Source: Flavobacterium sp. 90 (GTDB taxonomy: Bacteria; Bacteroidota; Bacteroidia; Flavobacteriales; Flavobacteriaceae). Taken from it: a stretch of 64,000 bases of DNA. Of this stretch, positions 43,653 through 54,300 are shown one piece after another (position 1 is the first letter of the stretch; every line of letters begins with the position of its first letter). The notes below the pieces were generated by a model. That model was not told where the DNA came from and did no database searches. It saw nothing but the letters and a program-made list of their open reading frames with translations. The stretch spans positions 744,001 to 808,000 of the forward strand of contig NZ_SMGE01000001.1 in NCBI RefSeq assembly GCF_004339525.1, read 5' to 3'. A program made the position numbers and the translations under genes.

Positions 43653-46619
43653 ATGACCAATAATTTTAAATTAAAAAAAAATAGATTACTCACTTTATTG
43701 ATACTGGTAGTATCCCATTATTGTGGCTATAGTCAAAGTTTTTTGAGTGTTTCAGGTGGTTTAGAAAAACCAAATGGCAAACCAATAAATATAGAATTAA
43801 ATCTTACGAGTACTCCCATGGAATGTACTAGTCAGACCATAATATTAAACATCGGAAAACTAAATTACATTCCAAGTTCTAATTTGATATCTCAAGAAAT
43901 ACTGGTGACTCCAACAACTACAAACGGAGAAACAATATTATCTATTACTGGTATTACAAATAAAACTGACGGATATAGCAGAACCATAACTATAGGGGCA
44001 CAATTTGCACCTGGTACCTGCGACTACACCAAACAAGAAATTACTGCTAGTCTTAACTTTGTTGGATGCAATAAACCTTCAATTAATGCATCTCCCATTA
44101 CTGTAACTTCAAAAACCCCCAATAACGCAATAATTTCATTGTCAGATCAAACTTGGCAACAGCCTTATTGTCTTAAAAAAATTATTAGATACAGATTAGA
44201 TATAACTAATAATGGAAATACGGGATTTAATATTATCAATCCCCAAGTCTTTTTAGAACTTGACAAATGTGCAGAAATTGTTGGAATATATAAATACAGT
44301 ACTTATGAATCTATGAATCCTGTTATAACAGCTACAATTAACACACAAACTGCTGTTTTTAATATTCCTGACTTACTATTATCTCCTAATACTTATTATA
44401 GCTATTATGATCTTTACGTAAGATATCCCTGCCTTGACGGGATAAATGATTGTACATCTGGATCTAAAAGTATAAGCGCCTATATAAAGGGAAAAACGTG
44501 CGGATCTGATATTAGTTCTAACATATCAACTACAACAACTAAAATTATTACAGATAGTTCTTGTGGAGATGTTACTTGTAGTACTGGAACAGGAACTGTA
44601 GAAATTCCTACTATCAGTTTATCCTCTAGTTTACCATGCCCAACTGCTTGCAATCTGAGTATATATACACAATTCAATTTAAATAACCATCCTTTAAACT
44701 TTACTTCTACTAATCTTACATTTATTGTGGATATTCCTGCTGGATTAAATGCAACTAATGCTTATGCTACTTCGGCATGTAATACTGCTTTTACAGTGAA
44801 ATACATAAATGAAGTAGGAGAGAAACAGAATACTCCCTATTCTGGTTCCTTAACAAGAAAAGTTGAATTTACAACTACTTGTACTTTAACTAGACCCAAT
44901 ATATATTTTACAATTATGTATGGTTATGATCCTTACCACACCCCTATAGAAGATGCAATACTCTCATTTAATTATAAACTCACCTCAGATGAAACAGCCG
45001 TTAATGGTAACGCTTCTAAAACTGTAGGAAAATGTAATTCAAGCATGTCTGGAAGTACTCAAGTAAAAAAAGTTACAGCTACTAATTATGACAACAATTA
45101 TAACGCTAGTGGTGTACCCGGGGAAGTTTTTACTTATAGACTAAATATTACAAATTATGGAACTGGAGCAGATATAAGCACAACAATTACTAACATACTT
45201 GATGAAAAATTAGAATATACTGGAAATTTTAAATATGCTTTTGGCAATCTTATATATGAAAGCTTATTAGGGAATTCTAGTGTTACAATTCCGGATTTAG
45301 GAACTTTAAATATAAGTATTCCAAAAATTGGCGAATCAGGCACTATTCTTTTAAAAGGTTTTAATTTTCCATGCACAACTAAAACATTATATATTGAATT
45401 TAATGTAAGAGTTAAAGACTATGTTACATCTGGAACAATAATACCAAATGTTTTTAGAACAAACGAACTGAACTTAAGTACCTCTAAAATTAATATAATT
45501 CCATTTTCGTATGTTAAAAGTAAAATGTTCGTCAAATGCTCACTGGCTGACGAATGGAGTGATCAAGGTATAAATGTAAAAAATGGAGAAGAGGTCGATT
45601 TTAAGATGCAAATTACCAATGCTGGCTCTAATCCTGTTATAGTATCAGAATTAATAAATTTAAAACCTCAACTAAACGATCAATATGAATTTGGTTCAAA
45701 TCCCAGAAATAGTAGTTTAAAAATCAATTATAGTTGTGATCTCCCTAAGATTAATACTAGCTTAACAGCATCACCATCTGTAAGTTTTAAATATGCACAA
45801 AATCCTGTCACTATGGACAGAAATATGCTTTGTCCTCCGCAAAATTCTGGTAATGTTCCAAATTGGACATCTCCTTGCAGTGTTGATACAAATTGGTTTA
45901 ATGCTGCATTCCCAAAAAACTTTACTTTATCTCCCGGTGATTTCGTAGAGGTCATATATAAAGGTAAAGTTTCCGGAAACACAGGAGTCGCTAATAATAG
46001 CTTTGCTTTTAAAGTAGTTAATAGCAAAGGTGATTGTGATCTTTTTTCAGATAGTTCTAATTTATTAACAATAACAAATGACGGAATTGGAATTGGCTGT
46101 AAATCGTGTGCTTTGACCAATCCAAATTCGATAGAAATAAAAAAACTTTTTGAGAATTTATTAAAAAACATAATTACACGATTAATAAACGGGGAAACCG
46201 ATACACAAATTAACGGTACTAAACCCAATGAGCTCTTTCTTCTTAAACCATATATCTCTAATGGTGGAGGCGATAAAATATATCATTTTGTTTCTGTTCG
46301 CAATGCTCAAAATAAAATAACAAGCATACGCTTCTCTTTTTCTGAAAATAGTCAAAATGACGTTTCATTTCTTGAAGAAAATGGATTGTTCTATGATCCG
46401 GAGGTTGGTGCTGTTGACAGTTCTTATTTAAAAATAGATACTAGTTTATTTGCAACTCCTTCGCAATACTTTACAACATGCCGAAAATTGGTAAGTGAAA
46501 ACGGAAGCACAAATTCAGGAACAGACTGCAAAAACAGAACCGAAGTAAGATATATTGATTTTTGTCCTGATAAATTCTGTGTCCCAATAAATGGCGAAAT
46601 CAAAGCAATTGTACCCTAA
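43653..46619 (+). CDS. Large exported repeat protein with DUF11-like domains
   Basis: 988 residues with a signal peptide (LLTLLILVVSHYCGYSQS). The body contains several Cys-bearing beta-sandwich units of the conserved-repeat/DUF11 kind (for example YRLDITNNGNTGFNIINP, YRLNITNYGTGADISTTITNI, FKMQITNAGSNPVIVSEL). These occur in surface adhesins. The C-terminal part from about residue 815 (CKSCALTNPNSIEIKKLFENLL, LKPYIS, IDFCPDKFCVP) is a module also found in the next gene. There is no sorting domain at the end. The function is unknown; position inside the Rhs locus suggests a surface assembly role. Confidence 0.7.
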   Translation: MTNNFKLKKNRLLTLLILVVSHYCGYSQSFLSVSGGLEKPNGKPINIELNLTSTPMECTSQTIILNIGKLNYIPSSNLISQEILVTPTTTNGETILSITGITNKTDGYSRTITIGAQFAPGTCDYTKQEITASLNFVGCNKPSINASPITVTSKTPNNAIISLSDQTWQQPYCLKKIIRYRLDITNNGNTGFNIINPQVFLELDKCAEIVGIYKYSTYESMNPVITATINTQTAVFNIPDLLLSPNTYYSYYDLYVRYPCLDGINDCTSGSKSISAYIKGKTCGSDISSNISTTTTKIITDSSCGDVTCSTGTGTVEIPTISLSSSLPCPTACNLSIYTQFNLNNHPLNFTSTNLTFIVDIPAGLNATNAYATSACNTAFTVKYINEVGEKQNTPYSGSLTRKVEFTTTCTLTRPNIYFTIMYGYDPYHTPIEDAILSFNYKLTSDETAVNGNASKTVGKCNSSMSGSTQVKKVTATNYDNNYNASGVPGEVFTYRLNITNYGTGADISTTITNILDEKLEYTGNFKYAFGNLIYESLLGNSSVTIPDLGTLNISIPKIGESGTILLKGFNFPCTTKTLYIEFNVRVKDYVTSGTIIPNVFRTNELNLSTSKINIIPFSYVKSKMFVKCSLADEWSDQGINVKNGEEVDFKMQITNAGSNPVIVSELINLKPQLNDQYEFGSNPRNSSLKINYSCDLPKINTSLTASPSVSFKYAQNPVTMDRNMLCPPQNSGNVPNWTSPCSVDTNWFNAAFPKNFTLSPGDFVEVIYKGKVSGNTGVANNSFAFKVVNSKGDCDLFSDSSNLLTITNDGIGIGCKSCALTNPNSIEIKKLFENLLKNIITRLINGETDTQINGTKPNELFLLKPYISNGGGDKIYHFVSVRNAQNKITSIRFSFSENSQNDVSFLEENGLFYDPEVGAVDSSYLKIDTSLFATPSQYFTTCRKLVSENGSTNSGTDCKNRTEVRYIDFCPDKFCVPINGEIKAIVP

Positions 46620-46782
46620 ATAAATTAACCTTGATTTTATAGAATCGAACTTAAACGCTTCTTAAGGAAAAGGATATGAAAGTATTCCTGTGATCGTTGC
46701 GTCGCATATTTTTTTTGGTAAGCATAAATTAAAGTGTGACCATCTATATAAAATATTAATACCTAATAGTAAAGAATTAATT

Positions 46783-49700
46783 ATGGTAATCATTTTTAAA
46801 ATAAATAAATACTGGATCCTTACTTTTTGTATGGTTCTATGTTCTATAAATTCCATTTTTTCTCAAGAAATTCCTGATACTGAAATTGGTCTGGATATAA
46901 TTCAATTAACAGCATCTCTTAAAGAAAAAGGGCTATCTGATCAAGAGATTAATGGGGAAATATTTTTTGCTAGGGAGCAGTATAAAGAAAGATATCTGGA
47001 GAGAAAAAAAATGGAGGAATCTCTATTACAAGAGGTAGCAAAACAAAATTTACTCCTTTCAGATCAGGAAATAGGTTTTGATGCAGCCAGAGAAACACTT
47101 TTCTTAAAGAAACGAGGTCTTAATACTTCCGAGGATCTAAATCTGGAAATCGACCGTGTACGAGAAATGTATAAAGCCCAGTACATACAAATGAAAAGCA
47201 CTGAGGAAGAGCTTTTGCAAAAAACACAACCCAAACGACTTCTAAAAGCTGGAGTTCTTACAGATGTTTCTCAAAGCGAGAAAGAAGCACTAAAAGCATT
47301 ATACGACAGTACAAACGGATCCAAATGGACAAACAAAACAGGTTGGGACTTCTCAACTCCAGTCACTAGCTGGAATAACACAACCAAAACAGGATGGTTT
47401 GGAATTACAGTTACTAATGGCCAAATTACATCTTTAAACTTAGGCACAAATAATTTAAATGGATTTATACCACCAGAAATAGGACAATTAAAATATTTAA
47501 AATTTCTAAGCATACGAGACAATAAATTAAGCGGTACAATTCCTGAAGAAATAGGAAAGCTAATTGATGTTGAAATTTTGGCATTAGATGCAAATAAACT
47601 AAGCGGAAACCTGCCTAAAGGTATTTACGACTTAAAATCACTAATATACATTTATGTAAATAATAATTTACTTAGTGGAACAATATCACCGGAAATAAAA
47701 AAACTTACAAATTTAACTTATATCTATTCAAGCATAAATCAATTTAGTGGTTCTATACCTGCTGAGATAGGACAACTTTCAAAACTTATCTTCATAGATT
47801 TTAGAAGTAATGAATTAACAGGTCCAATCCCTCCAGAAATTGGACAGCTAAAAAACCTTACTAGTTTATACCTCCAATATAATAAATTGACTGGTACAAT
47901 CCCACCACAAATAGGTTTGTTAACAAAGGTTCAATGGATGAATCTAAGTTACAATCAACTTAATGGTAACATTCCTATCGAAATAGAGAAAATAGCTTTT
48001 AATTATCTTTATTTGAATGATAATCTGCTAGAAGGAGCTTTACCAAATCTTAGAGCTTCATATTTATTAGACATAAGAAATAATAAATTTTGCTTTACGG
48101 ATATGCTAAATAGGATTGCTTTATATAAAACAAAAACGAATCACTCTCCTCAGGCCAAAACAGATACTGCAAAAACGATTACTTCTGCAATTGGAGGATC
48201 AGTAACCTTAACAATGTGCGAGGATGGCAGATTTTTGCCCGATGATACCTTTCAATGGTTCAAAAACAACATCGAAATTGTTGGAGCAACAAATAGAATT
48301 TATACCATTACAGATTTAAAGAATAATGATACAGGTGTATATAGCTGTAAGTCGTATCACATTAATAATCCTGATATGTCTCCTCTAGTATTAGAACGAG
48401 AGCCAATTACATTAAATACAATTAACTGTTCTCCATTAATAGGAGCTGTCAAATCGCCTTCAGAAAAGTTCTATACCAATCTCGAAAGTAATTTTACATT
48501 TGAGACTATAGCAACCAACTTAACTTATGTCTGGTCTGTTACGAGCGTCACTGGAGAGAATGTAAATACTCAGAATTCAGATATGAAGAATAGAATGTGT
48601 TCTTACAAATTTACAGCCGAAGGAGATTATCTGATTACTTTAACTGCTACAGATACGACCGGATGTTCTACTACTTTTACCAAAACTGTAAAAATAATAG
48701 ACAAACACTGTATTAAAGAGGATATTCAGTTTTCATTCGAAACCACCGTTACAAATCTTAATTATACCTGGTCTGCTACAAACACGGCAAACGTAATTGT
48801 AAATACTACTACAAACAACACTGGACAATATACTTTTACTCCAGAAGTTCCCGGAGAATATGAAATTAAACTTTCAGCAGAAGGAGCACAAAATTGCGAA
48901 ACCCTATTTTCTAAAAAAATTAGTGTAGAAAATTGTATTCCTTTTGCTTCTTGTACAGCATCAAATCCTAATACTCCTATAATTAAGAGCCTTTTTGTCG
49001 CTTTAGTCAACAAAGTACTTAGTCAACCAGAAAGTAAAATAAAAGATGGTTATACATGTCCTGAATTAATGGCTTTAAAACCATATATAAAAAATGAAAA
49101 TCCCGCAATTTATAATTTTAAAAACAGAGAAACTTTCTTAGAATTTTCGTTTACAAATCGTTCAGGTCTTGATGTTGTAATGGAAATTAAAAACGGGAAA
49201 ATTGTCGATTTTAATTTAGATAATTATGTATCTCCTGAAACCGAAACAAAGTTAATAGCAAATCATTTATATGCTTATATAAAAGGTGTCGACTTTTGTC
49301 CATCGGAACTGTCATGTGTATCTCACGTCGCACTTGTAGTAGACGAATCGGGCTCAATTGATTTAATAGCAGCCAATAAAATTAAGAAACAACTAAAGTC
49401 TTTTATTCTACAGCAAGCTACAACTAATGATAACATTGGTTCAAACATTTATGTTTCTATAACCGGAATGTCTGACAGCGATGAAAATACACGAACTGAC
49501 TTTATTAGACCAACTAAACTAACAAATACTCCGGCAGTTATTAATCAATTTAATACCTGGATTGATAATTATGGTAACAGAGGCGGTAAAACAACAGGAG
49601 TAAGTGCTTCTTCAGACTATTGGCGAAGCGGGTTAGAAGGCGCTTTAAGCTATTCTATGAAACCAAACCTTGTTCTCATGATAACCGATGGTTGCCAGAC

Positions 49701-50601
49701 AGCTGATGTTCTGGGATTAAAAACAACTCTGAAAAAATTTAACAATGCTCACGCAAGTAATTCTCAATTACCACATTTATATGTCGTAGGATTAGAAAAA
49801 GGCTTTTATGTTGATGAAAATTTCTACACCAATAAAAATTCTGGTACAGATCCTAATACAGGAACACTTGTTAATACAGTAACGACCCATCTTACAAAAT
49901 CATTACAATATTTACTGGATCTTCCTGCCACACAGTTTCCAAAATCTGATAGCAATCAATTTGATAAAGGAACTTATTACGGACATGAAAATTTCAACTT
50001 ATTAGCGTCTGATGATACTTATTTCTCAGACAAACTTGCCGATAGCAAAATCGTTTGTGGTACTGCTTCGGTAAAAGATTTTTGCGATGATTGTTTATCA
50101 TTCAAACCAGAACCCGGTAAAGAATATTTAATAAGTGCATGGGTAAAAGAAGAGCTTTTTACTCAGGTTAAAACCTATGAAAATCCAAGTATCAAAATTA
50201 TTTTTTACAACAGGAAAGAAGCTTTAGATATACCTGCTCATAAAATCGACTCATTGTCGATAAAAGCAAGCGGAGCTATTATTGAAGGTTGGCAACGTAT
50301 AGTGAAGAAATTTAAAATTCCATCAAATACGATCACTATTGGCATCCAGTTAGAAAATGCCAGTCCTAGTATACCTGTTTATTTTGATGATATAAGAATT
50401 CATCCGCTTCAGGGAAGTGTAAAATCTTTTGTTTACGATCCTGAAACCTTCAAATTAATGTCTGAATTAGATGAAAACAATTATAGCACTTTTTATGAAT
50501 ACGATAACGAAGGCGGTTTAGTGCGAGTCAAAAAAGAAACCGAAAAAGGAATCAAAACAATTCAGGAAACACGCTCAGGTAGTGTCATAAATACAAATTA
50601 A
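46783..50601 (+). CDS. Leucine-rich-repeat, Ig/PKD-like, VWA and YD-tail surface protein
   Basis: 1272 residues from ATG at 46783, chosen because it begins the signal peptide (WILTFCMVLCSINSIFSQ); an earlier ATG at 46690 adds 31 polar residues. Order: coiled region 30-165, plant-type LRRs about 220-430 (LSGTIPEEIGKL, LTGPIPPEIGQL), Ig-like and PKD-like domains about 460-720, a shared Cys module about 724-846 (TASNPNTPIIKSLF), a VWA domain about 848-1045 with MIDAS DESGS, a beta-sandwich binding-like module to about 1207, and a YD-type tail (SFVYDPETFKLM, YEYDNEGGLVRV). That last part is what usually ends SpvB-like proteins. It may bind ligands or calcium at the surface. Confidence 0.75.
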   Translation: MVIIFKINKYWILTFCMVLCSINSIFSQEIPDTEIGLDIIQLTASLKEKGLSDQEINGEIFFAREQYKERYLERKKMEESLLQEVAKQNLLLSDQEIGFDAARETLFLKKRGLNTSEDLNLEIDRVREMYKAQYIQMKSTEEELLQKTQPKRLLKAGVLTDVSQSEKEALKALYDSTNGSKWTNKTGWDFSTPVTSWNNTTKTGWFGITVTNGQITSLNLGTNNLNGFIPPEIGQLKYLKFLSIRDNKLSGTIPEEIGKLIDVEILALDANKLSGNLPKGIYDLKSLIYIYVNNNLLSGTISPEIKKLTNLTYIYSSINQFSGSIPAEIGQLSKLIFIDFRSNELTGPIPPEIGQLKNLTSLYLQYNKLTGTIPPQIGLLTKVQWMNLSYNQLNGNIPIEIEKIAFNYLYLNDNLLEGALPNLRASYLLDIRNNKFCFTDMLNRIALYKTKTNHSPQAKTDTAKTITSAIGGSVTLTMCEDGRFLPDDTFQWFKNNIEIVGATNRIYTITDLKNNDTGVYSCKSYHINNPDMSPLVLEREPITLNTINCSPLIGAVKSPSEKFYTNLESNFTFETIATNLTYVWSVTSVTGENVNTQNSDMKNRMCSYKFTAEGDYLITLTATDTTGCSTTFTKTVKIIDKHCIKEDIQFSFETTVTNLNYTWSATNTANVIVNTTTNNTGQYTFTPEVPGEYEIKLSAEGAQNCETLFSKKISVENCIPFASCTASNPNTPIIKSLFVALVNKVLSQPESKIKDGYTCPELMALKPYIKNENPAIYNFKNRETFLEFSFTNRSGLDVVMEIKNGKIVDFNLDNYVSPETETKLIANHLYAYIKGVDFCPSELSCVSHVALVVDESGSIDLIAANKIKKQLKSFILQQATTNDNIGSNIYVSITGMSDSDENTRTDFIRPTKLTNTPAVINQFNTWIDNYGNRGGKTTGVSASSDYWRSGLEGALSYSMKPNLVLMITDGCQTADVLGLKTTLKKFNNAHASNSQLPHLYVVGLEKGFYVDENFYTNKNSGTDPNTGTLVNTVTTHLTKSLQYLLDLPATQFPKSDSNQFDKGTYYGHENFNLLASDDTYFSDKLADSKIVCGTASVKDFCDDCLSFKPEPGKEYLISAWVKEELFTQVKTYENPSIKIIFYNRKEALDIPAHKIDSLSIKASGAIIEGWQRIVKKFKIPSNTITIGIQLENASPSIPVYFDDIRIHPLQGSVKSFVYDPETFKLMSELDENNYSTFYEYDNEGGLVRVKKETEKGIKTIQETRSGSVINTN

Positions 50602-50603
50602 CA

Positions 50604-51302
50604 ATGATGTTACACAAAAAGATAATATACGTATGGATGCTTTGCTCTTGTTTCCTGACACAGGCGCAATCAGTAAATGATGTTTTTAAACAATTAGCGA
50701 AGCAATACAGTCTGAACAAACCTTTGCAGTATAAAGCAAATTATGCTCTGTATAAAGATTTTGATTCTAAAAAAATAGAAGAAAATTATAATGGAGCTTT
50801 TTATAAAAATGATCTCAATGAGGTTTATATGAAAATTGGCGATAGCGAAATATTAAATTCAAAAACAGTATTTCTTAAAATAAACAACACCGAAAAAGCA
50901 ATTGAAATTTTAGATCCGGTAAAAAATTACTTTGGAGATTTTGATATAAAACCACTATATGAACTATGCAAAATTGAAAGTTTTCTGGATTATAAATCTT
51001 ATTGGGAAATAACTCTGGTATCAAAACAATACTCAAGCCTTCCCTATTCAAAAATTATAGTACAAATCTCTAAAAGCTATTTTTTACAAAAACAGATATT
51101 CTATTACAATACAGCAATTAATTTTTCTAAAGATTACAGAAGCCCAGATTCGCATTATCCCAGATTAGAAATTACATATTCCAATTTTAACAGAAATCCT
51201 GTTGCAGCTTCCTTATTTAGTACCAGTACTTATTTTACAAAATCAGCCAAAGAGAAGATTATTTTGACTGAAAAATTTAAAAAGTACAAGATCAACAATT
51301 AG
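50604..51302 (+). CDS. Small exported protein preceding the Rhs gene
   Basis: 232 residues with a signal peptide (IIYVWMLCSCFLTQAQS). The start at 50604 lies 2 bp after the LRR/VWA gene stop; the second Met (50607) is equally possible. The mature part is rich in beta-strands and Tyr/Lys, with a LolA-like feel (KANYALYKDF, VYMKIGDSEIL, SKIIVQISKSYFLQKQIFYY), but I cannot assign it. It lies 32 bp before the Rhs gene and may help export or fold it. Confidence 0.7.
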   Translation: MMLHKKIIYVWMLCSCFLTQAQSVNDVFKQLAKQYSLNKPLQYKANYALYKDFDSKKIEENYNGAFYKNDLNEVYMKIGDSEILNSKTVFLKINNTEKAIEILDPVKNYFGDFDIKPLYELCKIESFLDYKSYWEITLVSKQYSSLPYSKIIVQISKSYFLQKQIFYYNTAINFSKDYRSPDSHYPRLEITYSNFNRNPVAASLFSTSTYFTKSAKEKIILTEKFKKYKINN

Positions 51303-51334
51303 GTGAAATTTTCAATAAATAAAAATATAGATAC

Positions 51335-54300
51335 ATGTATATCCGCCAGCATTTAACAGCAATTATATTCACACTTTTCTCCTTATGTTCATTTGGTCAA
51401 CAAGAAGAGTTTTTAGGAGACCGAAAACAAGGAGCACAATTAGACGCGTCACCACAATTGGAGATAACTGATCCGAAGTTTTCAGACTTAAAAAAGCAAA
51501 ATATCTTTACATCTGTAAATCCGGCTGTATCAATACATTTTGGATTTGATGAAAATTTGAAAAACTTAACAGAATATAATACTATATATTATTGCCGAAT
51601 CGTTTTAGGAATCACCGCTTACGATATTTCTGGAAACAAAATAACTACCTATACCGATGCCAAAAACCAACAAAAAACGTATCCGGAATCGATAACATTA
51701 AATATAAAACATGATAATGTAACCAAAGGACAGCAGTTTGACGATTATGTAGTATATCAATTACCCGGAATCCATAAAGCAACAGTAAAGGTAATAGCTA
51801 TAAGATATTATGATGAAACCAAAAATTACACAACAGTTGCCAATTCTTCCGTATATCTCGCATTAAAATTAAATACCGATAGGTATTACAATATGCAATT
51901 AAGCACGACACAGTTTACCTCTGTTTTTCCGTTGACCCATAAATTTATAAAATACAATGGTACAAGCGAAATAGAGGTTTCTAAAACAAGTGATAGTGCC
52001 GAAGAATTAGTCATTAATTGGACTGAAGACAAAAATGCACCCGCTGTAGAATATGAACTCGAATGGACATGGATTGATAATTATAAAAAAGAAGGAGGAA
52101 AATTAACTACAAACGAAATAGCATTAACAGAGCAGGATTTTAAATTAAACAGTACAAGAATTCAAACAAAAGAAGTTAGCTATAGAATTCCGCTTATATA
52201 TTCTAATGGTTATTTAGTATACAGAGTCAGACCTGTAGGGAGATTTCTTGACGATACATCCAAGAATTTTTACGGAATATGGTCGTCTGGTTTGACTGAT
52301 ACATTTAAAAACATCAGTCAGTGGCCACACAAAATAGAGATTGATCAGGCGCACGAAGGAAACAAAAACTGGCAATATCAATCGTCATTTGCAGAAAATG
52401 GAAAGAAAAAAGAAGTAGTAAGTTATTTTGACGGAAGCTTACGTAACCGACAAACCGTTACCAAAATAAATTCGGATAATAAAGCCATTGTTGGCGAAGT
52501 AATCTATGACAATCAGGGAAGAGCTGCAATAGAAGTTTTACCATCTCCAATAGAAGCTTCTGGAATACGTTTTTATAATGATTTGAATAAAAATTCTAAA
52601 AATAGTATATACTCACACAATGATTTTGACTGGGATAATCCAAGTGTTTTAGATTGTGCTCCGGAACTGGTTTCAGGTATGGCAAATAATGCAGGAGCCA
52701 GTAAATACTATTCTGCAAATAATTTAAAACAAAACAATCATCAGGATTTAGTTCCGGATGCTAAAGAATATCCTTTTTCACAAATTGAATATACTCCTGA
52801 TAATACCGGAAGAATAAAAAGAAAAGGCGGTGTTGGTCCGGAACATCAAATAGGTAAAGGACATGAAATGCAATATTTTTATGGCCAGCCTAAACAAGAA
52901 GAACTAAACAGGCTTTTTGGCTACAAAGTAGGTGATTTTTCGCGCTATAAAAAAAACATTGTTGTAGATCCCAATAAACAAACAAGTGTAAGTTACCTTG
53001 ATCCGCAAGGAAGAACTGTTGCAACTGCACTTGCTGGCGATAACAACGGGAATCTCGTATCATTAAGTGACGAAAGTAACTCAGATTTGCACTTAACAAC
53101 AATTACAAATTTAGTCGTAAACAACGATCGCTATACTTCCGGAAACAATGGGATATTTGAAGATGGAATACATTTAAATACACCCGTTTCGATTGTAAAA
53201 GAAGGTGAGGTAAAATTTGAATATACTTTAGATAAAACCGTTGGGGCTTATACCGAAGATTGTTTAAACGGCAAGCAATATCCTTTTGTTTATGATTGGT
53301 CTATAGACATGACAAATGATTGTTCAGAAGAATTGCTTACGGGATCAAATTCGTTAACTTCAAAATTTGGAACAGTTAATTTAAGTTCTTTTACTGCGGC
53401 ATCACTAAATATTCCCAAAAGAGAATATAAGGGACTGCATTTAAATAGCTTTTTAAAAACCGGTTCTTATTTGTTAAGCAAAGATCTTCATATAAACCAA
53501 GATGCGCTTAATCAATATGCAGACGATTATATCTCTGAATTAATAAAAAATAAAAAGTGCTTACCTGAATTATCTTCATTAGAAGCAGATATAACAGTTA
53601 CAGATTGTAATGTAACCTGCAAAAGTTGCGAACAGTCTTTGGTATGCGACAATCTTACTGTTGCTGAATGCGAAGCTTTTAAACTAAAACTTTCTGCAGA
53701 TGAAACTGCTCTTGGAAACATAGCCAGTAGAGCATCTTACATCATTTCTGCTGAAAAACAATATGTACTCAAAAACCTAAAAGCTACTTTTCCTGACGAT
53801 TCTTTTACTTTTAACGGAGCACAATTTGTGTCGCCTAATAAGGGCCAGAATGAAATAATTCCTAAAGTAAACAGTTATAAATTTGAGTTTAACGGTCTTT
53901 TAGCCGGATGCAGGGAATTATGCAAACAACCTATTAATGTTTGCAGTCTTAATTTAGAAATGTTATTGGGAGATGTTAGTCCGCATGGGCAATACGGATC
54001 TGTTGAAGGAATAGAAACAGACGATACTGATGACATATTAAATAATAAAACAATAGATCCTCTAAGTCTCTTTAATGATAATAACCAATTATTTTATGGT
54101 GGTTACACTACAAAAACAGAAACCAACCCAGAGACGAATAAACCCGAAGAAATAAAATTTTCTAATTACAACTGGAGAAATCCTTTTGGAGGAGCTTACA
54201 AGGAAGAAGACGGAACACCATCAAAAATAAGTGTAAAACTTGTTGGAGAAGGCAGATATAATCCAAATTTAGTAGATAATGCTTTTGTAGAGAAAGACTT

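Noticed and set aside
46690..46782. Upstream start of the LRR/VWA gene at 46690
   Set aside because: It would put 31 mostly polar residues before a clear signal peptide; ATG at 46783 fits export.
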